Below, one piece after another: positions 1 to 6,687 of a DNA stretch of 22,138 nucleotides. Each line of letters starts with the position of its first letter. The stretch's first letter is position 1. The DNA lies in assembly GCA_045631205.1 (NCBI GenBank), contig JAZQUI010000022.1, forward strand, positions 1-22,138. The letters are read 5' to 3'. The translations under genes and the position numbers were made by a program. The stretch comes from HGM04593 sp045631205 (lineage in GTDB: Bacteria > Bacteroidota > Bacteroidia > Bacteroidales > Bacteroidaceae). The notes beneath the pieces are model-generated. The model searched no databases and was not told the DNA's origin. It saw only the letters and a list, made by a program, of their open reading frames with translations.

Positions 1-1
1 T

Positions 2-424
2 TACTTGTCACCGATACTTGACATGTATAACGGAGAGATAATCTCCTATACAATCTCCGACAGCCCTGATTTGCGTATGGTAATGAACATGGTAAACAGT
101 GCTATAAGGAAAGTAAAGCCACAGAAAGGACTTGTGCTACACTCTGACCAAGGTTGGCATTATCAGCACATGCAATACCAATTGGTACTCAAGCGCAACG
201 GTATTATACAGAGCATGTCACGTAAAGGCAACTGTCTTGACAATGCAATGATGGAGAACTTCTTTGGTATTATGAAATCCGAACTGCTGTATTTACAGGA
301 GTTCAAGGATATGGATTACTTCAAACAGGAACTAAAGAAGTATATCCACTACTACAATAATGACAGAATTAAACTGAGACTAAAAGGAAAGAGTCCGGTG
401 CAATACCGAACTCTTTACCAATAA
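2..424 (+). CDS. IS3-family transposase (OrfB), C-terminal part
   Basis: This is the DDE transposase/integrase catalytic region of an IS3-family element (IS150-like subgroup is likely). The reading frame is open at the left edge, so the N-terminus and the first catalytic Asp lie outside the window. The second Asp is visible in an HSDQG motif (codon 146-148). The catalytic Glu is in MMENFFG (codon 254-256), with 35 residues between them, giving the D(35)E spacing of this family. The C-terminal part carries the usual YIHYYNNDRI and KGKSPVQYR blocks. The frame ends 16 bp before a matching terminal repeat, so the 3' end of the element appears intact. The protein would cut and join the IS ends during transposition. 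OrfA and any programmed frameshift are not in view. Confidence 0.93.
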   Translation, partial: YLSPILDMYNGEIISYTISDSPDLRMVMNMVNSAIRKVKPQKGLVLHSDQGWHYQHMQYQLVLKRNGIIQSMSRKGNCLDNAMMENFFGIMKSELLYLQEFKDMDYFKQELKKYIHYYNNDRIKLRLKGKSPVQYRTLYQ

Positions 425-440
425 TACTTTTATTAATCCG

Positions 441-463
441 TCCAACTTTTTGGGGTCAGATCA
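441..463 (+). repeat. Right terminal inverted repeat of the IS3-family element
   Basis: Just after the transposase stop lies TCCAACTTTTTGGGGTCAG followed by ATCA. It ends in the CA dinucleotide expected at IS3-family tips; read outward-in on the other strand it starts TGATCTGACCCC. The matching left repeat is outside the window, so the exact tip and the 3-4 bp target duplication (perhaps beginning AAA at 464) cannot be confirmed. Confidence 0.75.
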
Positions 464-600
464 AAATTTCTCGCCATAAATTTTTAGTTCAATATTGGAT
501 TATTCCAGAAATGGAAGGTTGGTTTATTTCCCATTCAATATAATCTCTACAAGTCTGGTAATCCCCGATGATGAACAGTGTTGTTCTTTTGTGAAAATAA

Positions 601-689
601 AGCGTGGGAACTGTACCTGTTACCCGTTCCATACTTCAAGGTCTTCGCATTGCCCACTCTATCGAAACGAGCAACGCAGAGCCCACGCT
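601..689. repeat. Inverted repeat AGCGTGGG/CCCACGCT enclosing about 73 nt
   Basis: AGCGTGGG at 601-608 is the exact reverse complement of CCCACGCT at 682-689. Inside, GGAAC (607-611) can pair with GTTCC (626-630), overlapping the base of the outer stem, so alternative folds are possible. It abuts the nested hairpin at 689-745. The role is unknown; a structured RNA arm or a recombination site are both possible. Confidence 0.5.
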
Positions 690-745
690 GTTATGTAAAT
701 ACACAATAACGCTCGGCAAAAGGAATTGCCGAACTGTGCATAACA
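689..745. repeat. Two-level nested inverted repeat (TGTTATG/CATAACA around TCGGCAA/TTGCCGA)
   Basis: TGTTATG (689-695) pairs exactly with CATAACA (739-745). Inside it, TCGGCAA (713-719) pairs exactly with TTGCCGA (726-732) around a six-base AAGGAA loop. Two perfect 7-bp stems on a common axis are unlikely by chance in 57 bp. No T-tract follows on either strand, so it does not look like an intrinsic terminator. Confidence 0.55.
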
Positions 746-960
746 TACACCAATAGGCATCTACCGTTGCTTTGTCTTTGATTGAGTTTAGAAGTTGCGA
801 AGTTCTGAAGTGTCAAGAACAAAGCGTCAAGTAAACGCTTTTAATATGTCCCTCCCGCTATCACTTGAAACAAGGACTCTGCGGTAGGTCTATATAAAGA
901 TAGTTTTTTAAATTCATTTAACAAGTTATAGTTCTTGTTTTTATGCGGTTGATTATAATA

Positions 961-1003
961 ACAGCTCTGCAAACTATACTATGTGTACGGCTTGCGGAGC
1001 TGT
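961..1003 (-). terminator. Probable terminator of the padR-pspC operon
   Basis: ACAGCTCTGCAA (961-972) pairs with TTGCGGAGCTGT (992-1003), a 12-bp stem with one G-U wobble. On the minus strand it lies 15 bp beyond the stop of the last PspC gene and is followed by TTATTATAAT. The tail is only moderately T-rich, so termination may be partial or assisted. Confidence 0.55.
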
Positions 1004-1018
1004 ATGTGAAAGTTCTGG

Positions 1019-2857
1019 TTATTTTACTATATCGTATTTTATCTCTACAATATCTTGTGCCTCTTTTATTACGCATTCGGCTGCTTGGCTCAGCTTTTTA
1101 ACATCGTCGAGTGTTTGGTTCATTTTGTCTTGGTCGAGGTAGATGTTGGTGGTTAAGCCTACGGTGTCTTTTTGCCCGTTGTGGTCGATGGTGGTGGCGT
1201 GTACCGGTGACTGCAACCCTTTGATGTGGGTGTATGTCGATGCCGGTTCAATTTCAATTCCTTCGTTATCGCTGTTGCCACCTACGAGCAACGATGGGCG
1301 GCGTTGGTCGGCGTAGAAAAAGATGGAGAAGGGGGTGAGTCCTTTCTCGGCAGCGTTGCAGAAATTGAAATCTTTTCCGCTTGTGTCGCCTATCTTCAAT
1401 GCGCCGCTACCTTGTTTAAGTCTGGTGTTTCTTGTTCCATCGGCTGTGCAGTAGTCCTCGTCGGTGTAGAGGGTGTTGTTCTCTCCGTCCCAAACAAAGT
1501 AGAGGTTGCCGTGTATGGCATCGGTGTTCACCGTGTAATGTGCATCGTACTCTTTGTTTGCAATTTTATGTGCAATGCTGTTTATATTACCCTGGTGCTG
1601 GTAGAAATATATATTGTACTCTCCACAATCGTTATGTATACTCTCTATAATAAAGGGAAGGCCGCTGTTATTGTCCCAAATGCTTGCAAAAACTTTGTTG
1701 CCGGTGGCATTGACCGGGTACTTGCTATAGTATTCTCCCCATTGGCTGGTGTAGCTGCCGGTAAGTAGCTTTGCGAATGTGCTTTCGGAAAGACCGGCGG
1801 GGGATGTTAGTTCCCTAAAGCCGGTGGTGAATATTTGTTCAAGGTTCTTGTAACCGCCGTGGAGCGTTGCTATGTGGTGGAATGCTGCACCTGTTGTCAG
1901 CAGGGCAATGAGCAACATTATAATGATGGTTGTTTTAGTCCATCGTTTCATAGGTTTGCCGCCTCTCATCTTTTTGATAATCCAGTATATTAGAGTGACT
2001 ATTATGATTGCTGCAACAGTGATGAGTCCAATGCCCATTACAACAAACGGGAGTGCTATTATACCTGCAAAATTTCCTTCTATAAATAGGAATATGAAAC
2101 CCAAAGGTATTACAAGTATTGCCACCAGTAAAAAGCCGAAGGGTATTGCAAGCAGTGAGAGGAGCAGGAAGAAGAGTACTTTTACAAGTGTGGGCAGGCA
2201 ACCGCCGGCAGTGGGTTGTTCAAGCTCCAGCAGGGCGCGTTCATAGTTCTCTTTCCACGTGTTTTTTATGCTCTCTTCGCTACCGTTGGTCTTTACCCGG
2301 TGCATACGTGTGTAGTCGATGATGCTTGTGGCTTTTGGGAATACTATCCACAAAACAATGTATGTGATGAAGACTATTCCGCCAACCGGTTCTACAATAA
2401 ACAGCAGAATAGTGAGTATGCGCAGCAGGGCGGCGTTTGTTCCGAAGTATGTAGCAAGGCCCGAAAGTACACCGGCAATGTAAGCGTTGTGGGGGTTGCG
2501 GAATATCTTGCTACCAAGTAGCATTGCGCGGTACCAGGGTTCGTTGCTTTCGTCTTTCTGCTCCCGGGGTTCTTCCTGGTTTGTATTTGGTGCAGTTTTT
2601 TCCTGCCTGTTCTCAATCTGTATCCCGATGCTGTTTATTGCGTCGGTGATGAGCTGGGCTGTTACAATGCCTTTTTCTCCAATACGTTCGTGGCAAATTT
2701 CTGATATACGGCTCTCAACATCGGCAACTTTAAGTTCTTCTCCGTTGTCGCGATAGAGTTCTTTTATGCGGGTTGTGTAGTTCTCGAGTATGAGTAGTGC
2801 GTCGTCTTCGAAGAAGAAGGTGTGTGTGCCAATCTCTATTTGGTTTATCTTTTTCAT
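1019..2857 (-). CDS. PspC-domain membrane protein with large C-terminal domain
   Basis: This is a 612-residue inner-membrane protein. Residues 1-80 form a soluble helical N-terminal segment clearly homologous to that of the upstream gene (shared pattern ADVESRISEIC). A hydrophilic Glu/Gln-rich linker follows, then a PspC domain at about 117-176 (AYIAGVLSGLATYFG, then two hydrophobic segments ending IVLWIVFP). Further membrane segments lie at about 225-258, 263-294 and 308-328. Residues 330-612 form a large polar domain that I do not recognise and that probably faces the periplasm. PspC proteins act in envelope-stress sensing in Proteobacteria; the role here is inferred only. The gene starts 15 bp after the stop of its smaller paralogue, in an operon led by a PadR repressor. 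The ATG is preceded by no obvious Shine-Dalgarno sequence. Confidence 0.85.
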   Translation of the reverse strand: MKKINQIEIGTHTFFFEDDALLILENYTTRIKELYRDNGEELKVADVESRISEICHERIGEKGIVTAQLITDAINSIGIQIENRQEKTAPNTNQEEPREQKDESNEPWYRAMLLGSKIFRNPHNAYIAGVLSGLATYFGTNAALLRILTILLFIVEPVGGIVFITYIVLWIVFPKATSIIDYTRMHRVKTNGSEESIKNTWKENYERALLELEQPTAGGCLPTLVKVLFFLLLSLLAIPFGFLLVAILVIPLGFIFLFIEGNFAGIIALPFVVMGIGLITVAAIIIVTLIYWIIKKMRGGKPMKRWTKTTIIIMLLIALLTTGAAFHHIATLHGGYKNLEQIFTTGFRELTSPAGLSESTFAKLLTGSYTSQWGEYYSKYPVNATGNKVFASIWDNNSGLPFIIESIHNDCGEYNIYFYQHQGNINSIAHKIANKEYDAHYTVNTDAIHGNLYFVWDGENNTLYTDEDYCTADGTRNTRLKQGSGALKIGDTSGKDFNFCNAAEKGLTPFSIFFYADQRRPSLLVGGNSDNEGIEIEPASTYTHIKGLQSPVHATTIDHNGQKDTVGLTTNIYLDQDKMNQTLDDVKKLSQAAECVIKEAQDIVEIKYDIVK

Positions 2858-2872
2858 AAGTCTGTTGTATCG

Positions 2873-3796
2873 TTAGAAGATTCTCGTCATCATTATAAAT
2901 ATTGAAAAGAGTGCAAAAAATGTTATTGCAATAAGAAGTATTGTCTTTAACAAGCCGGGTATGTTTGCTTTTTGCACAAAAAAGGCAATCAACAGTATTA
3001 GCGACAGTATTATTGTTCCGTTTATTGTGCTGCCATCTATGTGTATTCTGAAGAATGTTGTGCTAAAAACGTAGATACCTATGGCTATTGCTGCAATCAG
3101 CAGAGCAATGCGTGTAATGTTGCCTTTCTCCTTTTCAAGCGGAGTGTCGTTCTTCTTTTCGTTCGAGGGCTTTTCGTTGGTTATTTTGTCGGCTATGTTT
3201 TCGGGTGTGGGCTCTATGCCTTGCATTCTTAATTTCTCGCTTGTGTTGCCGGCAACAGGGCTTATGCACCACACTACAATGTAGCTGATTATGCCTATGT
3301 AACCTGTTGCAATAATTGCAACCAATACGATGATGCGCAGTAGGGTTACATCACTCTTAATGTAGGCTGCGAGACCCGATATTACACCGCCGACGATGCG
3401 GTTTTCTGTGTCGAGGTAAAACTTCTTGTTGAGTTGCATATTCTCGAATATGCTTTCGCCACTTTTCTTTGTATCGGCTTTCTCGTTGCTTTCCTTGTTT
3501 GAAGGTTCGCTCGTGTTCTCTTCACTATCTTCGTCAATCATTGCTTCGGGCTTGCCCATACGGTTTATCATCTCATTTACAAGGTCAATGTCTATGGTGT
3601 CGCCGTAGCTTTGGGCAAGGCGCTTTTCGCACAATTCACTTATGCGTGCTTCAATGTCGGCAACTATTTCGTCGGCACTGTCGTGTCCTTTGAATGTGGT
3701 GGCAAGGCTGCTTAAATAGTCTTCGAGACTGTTATATGCATCTTCGGTAATGAGGAAGGCGCGTCCGCCGAGGTTTATGCTAATGCTCTTTTTCAT
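2873..3796 (-). CDS. PspC-domain membrane protein (shorter paralogue)
   Basis: This 307-residue membrane protein has the same architecture as the front of the downstream gene. It has a soluble N-terminal segment (1-85, with VADIEARISELCEKR), an acidic Ser/Asn/Lys linker (86-120), and a PspC domain at about 122-181 (RIVGGVISGLAAYI, two hydrophobic stretches, YIVVWCISP). A second charged linker precedes three further membrane segments at about 228-249, 260-275 and 281-304. It lacks the large C-terminal domain of its neighbour. It starts 7 bp after the padR stop, so the two are almost certainly co-transcribed. By analogy with Bacteroidetes PspC proteins it may take part in envelope-stress response together with its paralogue; no catalytic motif is visible. 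Confidence 0.85.
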   Translation of the reverse strand: MKKSISINLGGRAFLITEDAYNSLEDYLSSLATTFKGHDSADEIVADIEARISELCEKRLAQSYGDTIDIDLVNEMINRMGKPEAMIDEDSEENTSEPSNKESNEKADTKKSGESIFENMQLNKKFYLDTENRIVGGVISGLAAYIKSDVTLLRIIVLVAIIATGYIGIISYIVVWCISPVAGNTSEKLRMQGIEPTPENIADKITNEKPSNEKKNDTPLEKEKGNITRIALLIAAIAIGIYVFSTTFFRIHIDGSTINGTIILSLILLIAFFVQKANIPGLLKTILLIAITFFALFSIFIMMTRIF

Positions 3797-3803
3797 ATAT
3801 TTG

Positions 3804-4136
3804 TTATTTTTTTATGTTTCTTATTCGTGCCACTGTGTCGGCAAGTGCGTTCCAGTTATCGTCGAGAACAGCGAGTACCTGTTTTCCTGCCTCGGTGAGT
3901 TTGTAATATTTTCGTGGTGGGCCGTATGGGCTTTCCTGCCACTCATAGTCGAGCAATCCCTCTTTACGCAGGCGGGTAAGCAGGGGGTAGAGGGTACCTT
4001 CCACCACAATGAGGTTGGCTTTTTCAAGTTCGTCGATTATGTCCGACGTGTAGAAGGGGTTGTCGTGCAACAGTAGCATTATGCTGTATTCCAGCATTCC
4101 TTTACGCATCTGTGATTTTACATTTTCTACGTACAT
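3804..4136 (-). CDS. PadR-family transcriptional regulator
   Basis: This 110-residue protein is the size of a minimal (PadR-s2 type) regulator. Residues about 8-85 form a winged helix with the family landmarks YSIMLLLHDNPFYTSDIIDELEK, VVEGTLYPLLTRLRKEGLL (recognition helix) and YGPPRKYYKLTEAGK (wing). A short C-terminal helix (about 86-110) would provide dimerisation. PadR proteins repress transcription, often including their own operon. It is the first gene of a tightly spaced operon with two PspC-domain genes, so these are its likely targets. A promoter overlapped by TAGTAC palindromes lies directly upstream. The inducing signal is unknown. Confidence 0.93.
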   Translation of the reverse strand: MYVENVKSQMRKGMLEYSIMLLLHDNPFYTSDIIDELEKANLIVVEGTLYPLLTRLRKEGLLDYEWQESPYGPPRKYYKLTEAGKQVLAVLDDNWNALADTVARIRNIKK

Positions 4137-4162
4137 ATACTTATATTATTTTTTTTCTGCGA

Positions 4163-4193
4163 CAAAAGTAATGTAAAATATAGTACCTTGCAA
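4163..4193 (-). promoter_or_regulatory. Promoter of the padR-pspC operon
   Basis: On the minus strand, TACTTTTG (complement of 4163-4170) matches the Bacteroidetes -7 consensus TAnnTTTG exactly. TTG (complement of 4191-4193) stands 20 bp upstream as the -33 element. The padR ATG follows about 26 bp downstream of the -7 box. Confidence 0.7.
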
Positions 4194-4206
4194 TACATAG
4201 TACTAT
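4180..4206. promoter_or_regulatory. Candidate PadR operator (TAGTAC repeats)
   Basis: ATAGTACTAT (4197-4206) is a perfect 10-bp palindrome. ATAGTAC recurs at 4180-4186 and pairs with GTACTAT (4200-4206). The two TAGTAC copies start 17 bp apart. They straddle the -33 element of the padR promoter and one copy lies in the spacer, the position expected for autorepression. That PadR binds here is an inference. Confidence 0.5.
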
Positions 4207-4209
4207 ATT

Positions 4210-4227
4210 AAATGTTTTTTAACATTT
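4210..4227. repeat. AT-rich hairpin AAATGTT/AACATTT
   Basis: A perfect 7-bp stem (4210-4216 with 4221-4227) around four T residues. It lies between the end of the DUF6268 gene and the padR promoter. It could be a weak terminator for the minus-strand lipid A/miaA operon, but the stem has few G-C pairs and no clean T-tract follows on that strand. It could instead be a further regulatory site. Confidence 0.3.
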
Positions 4228-4269
4228 CAAATAGAATGTATAAGTGGGGATTTCAAGTGTGCCCGATTG

Positions 4270-5163
4270 TTATCTGATGCTGTATTTAAGCGCTACAGAT
4301 ATTGTGCCCGAAGGGCTGAATTTATGGCGTTTGTCGCTATCGAAGAGGTCGTCCCAAAAGGCTTTGTAGCTGCGCTCCTGTATACGTGCGCGACGGTAGG
4401 ATGTGAAACCAGCCTCGGCCGAGAGTATAAGCCTGTGGTTTATGCGATGGATAACACCGATGGTTGTTTTTAGGATATTCTGTGAGTAGAGCTTGTTGTC
4501 GCCGTCTATGTTTATAACAGCCGAGAAGTGTTCCACGGCAAGAGGCGAGAGGATAATACGGTTCTTGTCGTTGAGTTGTGCCGAGAGGATGAACTCGGGC
4601 AACCCGCGCATATTAAGTTCGATGCTGTATTTTCCTTCGTACTTCCAGTTGATGAAAGGTGTTGGCAGCACAACGGGTTCGCCGTAGGCGGTGGTGGCTA
4701 TTGCGCCGATACCTATGTTCAGGTTCTTGTTTATGCTATATGTAAAGATTGCGCCTCCTGTGAGGGCTATGTTCTGTAGGCGTATGTAGTCGGGGGTGGT
4801 ATTGAGCGAGGCACCGGCGGTGGCTATGAGGTTCCAGCGTTCTGCGATGGAGGTAACGTAGGTAAGCATTGCGCCTGTGTTTATAATCTCTTTTGGGTTA
4901 CCCTTCTTTGCTTCTCCTTCGTTGTGCAGGCGGGCATACTTGCCGCTGATGGTTGCTGTGAGCAGGCTTCTGCCTTTAGGGTTGTCGCGTTTTACATACA
5001 ACGGCATTTGATAGTTGCCCGAAATATATTGTATGCTGCTTTTGCCGATGGTTTTGCCGTCGAAGGTTTTATAGTCACTCGGGCTCACAAAACCATATTC
5101 TAACAGTTGTGCAGCAAGCGGGGTTGCCGTGAACAGACAGAGTAAAAGGAGGATTTTTTGCAT
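4270..5163 (-). CDS. Outer-membrane beta-barrel protein, DUF6268-like
   Basis: This 297-residue secreted protein has a clear signal peptide (residues 1-19, hydrophobic core LLLLCLFTATPLA with cleavage expected after AAQ or just before it). The mature part consists of alternating amphipathic strands with aromatic ends and finishes in ALKYSIR, as in outer-membrane barrels. It resembles the DUF6268 group of Bacteroidetes barrel proteins; no substrate or activity is known to me. It starts 11 bp after miaA and is the last gene of the minus-strand run that begins with lpxD, so co-transcription is likely. The family call rests on overall pattern, not on a catalytic motif. Confidence 0.75.
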   Translation of the reverse strand: MQKILLLLCLFTATPLAAQLLEYGFVSPSDYKTFDGKTIGKSSIQYISGNYQMPLYVKRDNPKGRSLLTATISGKYARLHNEGEAKKGNPKEIINTGAMLTYVTSIAERWNLIATAGASLNTTPDYIRLQNIALTGGAIFTYSINKNLNIGIGAIATTAYGEPVVLPTPFINWKYEGKYSIELNMRGLPEFILSAQLNDKNRIILSPLAVEHFSAVINIDGDNKLYSQNILKTTIGVIHRINHRLILSAEAGFTSYRRARIQERSYKAFWDDLFDSDKRHKFSPSGTISVALKYSIR

Positions 5164-5174
5164 GTCAGGGTGAT

Positions 5175-6074
5175 TTATTTTATACTCTTTTTTATGTGGG
5201 CGATAATCTCTGCTGTTTCATTTGGATGGAACCACGCAATATCCTCGTCCTTGCGGTACCAGGTAACCTGTTTGCGTGAGTATATGCGGGTGTTCTGTTT
5301 TATTTTCTCTATTGCAAAGGGAAGAGTCCATTCACCGTTTAAGTACTTGAAAATCTCTTTGTAGCCTACTGTGTTCAGCGAGTTATGCTCTTTTAAGTGA
5401 TGGAATTTTTTTACCTCTTCCACAAGCCCTTGCTCAATCATTATATCTACACGGCGGTTTATGCGCTCGTATAGTTCTTCGCGTTCACGACGAAGACCAA
5501 CCTTTATAATGTTAAAGGGGCGTTCCTTTTTTGTCTGTTTGCGGAACGAGCTATAGGGCTGCCCTGTCATATAGCATATTTCAAGAGCGTGCATCACGCG
5601 CTTGGGGTTCTTTATGTCGGCAGTGTTGTAATATTCCGGGTCGAGTATTTTAAGTTCCCGGCTTAATTGTTCGAGTCCCTCGCGCTCATATTTTTCTATT
5701 ATCATACGGCGGGTATCATCATCGACGGTTGGGATATCATCGATACCGTTGCATACGGCGTCGATGTACATCATTGAGCCGCCTGACATGAGCATTGTGG
5801 GGTGGTAGGGAAATTCTTTTTCGAGCAGGGCAAGTACATCTTCCTCGTAGCGTGCCGCGCTGTAATAGTCGCCCGGTGTGAGCTGCCCGACAAAGTAGTG
5901 TTTATGTCGGGCAAGCTCTTCCTGTGTGGGCATTGCCGTACCAATCTCCATTCCGCTATACATCTGCCGTGAGTCGGCCGATATTATGGGACAGCCAAAG
6001 TGCCCGGCTATGGCAAAACTTGTTTCTGTTTTGCCCACTGCGGTGGGGCCTATCAGTACGACTAAATTATTCAT
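5175..6074 (-). CDS. miaA: tRNA dimethylallyltransferase
   Basis: MiaA transfers a dimethylallyl group from DMAPP to N6 of adenosine 37 in tRNAs that read codons starting with U. The 299-residue length is normal. The P-loop GPTAVGKT is at 9-16, the substrate-binding DSRQMY is at 34-39, GGSMMYIDA follows, and NPKRVMHALEI is the conserved central block. The C-terminal NTVGYKEIFKYLNG and RIYSRKQVTWYRK motifs are also present. It acts in the cytosol. It lies 28 bp after the PRiA4-like gene and 11 bp before the DUF6268 barrel gene. No separate promoter was seen, so it probably depends on the lpxD operon promoter. Confidence 0.97.
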   Translation of the reverse strand: MNNLVVLIGPTAVGKTETSFAIAGHFGCPIISADSRQMYSGMEIGTAMPTQEELARHKHYFVGQLTPGDYYSAARYEEDVLALLEKEFPYHPTMLMSGGSMMYIDAVCNGIDDIPTVDDDTRRMIIEKYEREGLEQLSRELKILDPEYYNTADIKNPKRVMHALEICYMTGQPYSSFRKQTKKERPFNIIKVGLRREREELYERINRRVDIMIEQGLVEEVKKFHHLKEHNSLNTVGYKEIFKYLNGEWTLPFAIEKIKQNTRIYSRKQVTWYRKDEDIAWFHPNETAEIIAHIKKSIK

Positions 6075-6102
6075 TTTCTCCTTGTTGTGTGAGTAAAGGA
6101 GA

Positions 6103-6672
6103 TTAGTAAAGGTCGTCTATGGAACTTATCTCGGACAAGCCGCCGATGTTGTAGCCATCTTCGTCGATGTCGTCGTCGTTGTAACCGTCGCTACCATAGA
6201 AATCCTCTTCGAGGTCTTCGTCGGTTGCTACAACGGTGTTGCTTTTCTTCATGAGTTCGTCAAAGTTGAGTGTCTGTGCGGGTGCGTCACCTACCGATTT
6301 TGTACAGGTGGCTTCGGCACAGCTCTTGCCGAACTCAATTTTGCTGAGCTCCATGTAAAATACTCGGTCGCCAAGAGGGTCGAATACATACATCAGTTTC
6401 TGTTTCTCCTCTTCAAGGTGGTCACCAAGTACGCACTCTTCCATTATGTAGCTGTCTTCCTCGGACATGCTTCCCATATCTTCACGTGTGATTTCCACCT
6501 CTTTTATCCATTTGTCGTTACAGATGAAGAAAGAGGTCATCTGGTCGTCGGGATAACCGGCCGACTCAAGTATTGCTGTGTGAAGGTCGAGAAAAGTGGC
6601 ATCGGAATCTATCTCGATGTCTCTTCTGAAGTTTTCAACCTCGTCCGATAAGAGTCTGAATTTGAATACCAT
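6103..6672 (-). CDS. PRiA4_ORF3-like acidic protein (IS1096 TnpR-like fold)
   Basis: This is a 189-residue soluble protein. Residues 1-130 resemble the plasmid pRiA4b ORF-3 / IS1096 passenger-TnpR-like domain: VFKFRLLSDEVENFRRDIEIDSDATFLDLHTAIL at the start, FFICNDKW in the middle, then YVFDPLGDRVFYMELSKIE. Despite the family name there are no resolvase catalytic residues. Residues about 150-189 are an Asp/Glu/Gly/Tyr-rich tail (EEDFYGSDGYNDDDIDEDGY), likely disordered. The gene sits between lpxA (15 bp) and miaA (28 bp) in the same direction, so it is a member of the lipid A operon rather than of a transposon. Its function is unknown. Confidence 0.75.
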   Translation of the reverse strand: MVFKFRLLSDEVENFRRDIEIDSDATFLDLHTAILESAGYPDDQMTSFFICNDKWIKEVEITREDMGSMSEEDSYIMEECVLGDHLEEEKQKLMYVFDPLGDRVFYMELSKIEFGKSCAEATCTKSVGDAPAQTLNFDELMKKSNTVVATDEDLEEDFYGSDGYNDDDIDEDGYNIGGLSEISSIDDLY

Positions 6673-6687
6673 AAAACTTGTTTATTT

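Larger units (their letters stand above)
1..463 (+). mobile_element. IS3-family insertion sequence, right end only
   Basis: The transposase 3' end plus right terminal repeat show that the window opens inside an insertion sequence transcribed on the plus strand. Only about the last 460 bp are present. The downstream PadR-PspC operon is convergent to it, so the IS is not obviously driving a neighbouring gene. Confidence 0.85.
464..1018. other. 555-bp gene-poor stretch rich in inverted repeats
   Basis: No convincing gene is present between the IS end and the stop of the PspC operon. One 67-codon open frame (495-698, plus) exists, but it is Cys/Arg/Ser-rich, lacks a domain I recognise and lies across strong inverted repeats, so I do not call it. 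The stretch holds four separate stem-forming segments: 601-689, 689-745, 821-841 and 848-888. A fifth, at 961-1003, is probably the terminator of the minus-strand operon. The clustering suggests either a structured RNA or a decayed or non-autonomous mobile sequence. I do not recognise a named RNA family. Confidence 0.5.

Noticed and set aside
495..698. 67-codon plus-strand open frame beside the IS end
   Set aside because: It is short, has no domain I recognise, has Cys/Arg/Ser-rich composition and lies across strong inverted repeats. I see it as chance translation of structured DNA.
689..745. Resemblance to an integron attC recombination site
   Set aside because: The outer repeats have GTTATG on the left and CATAAC on the right on both strands, the opposite polarity to attC (RYYYAAC left, GTTRRRY right). 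No integron integrase or cassette is present.
1226..1768. 180-codon plus-strand open frame
   Set aside because: It is antisense to the long PspC gene, low in charged residues and Val/Cys-rich as expected of a shadow frame.
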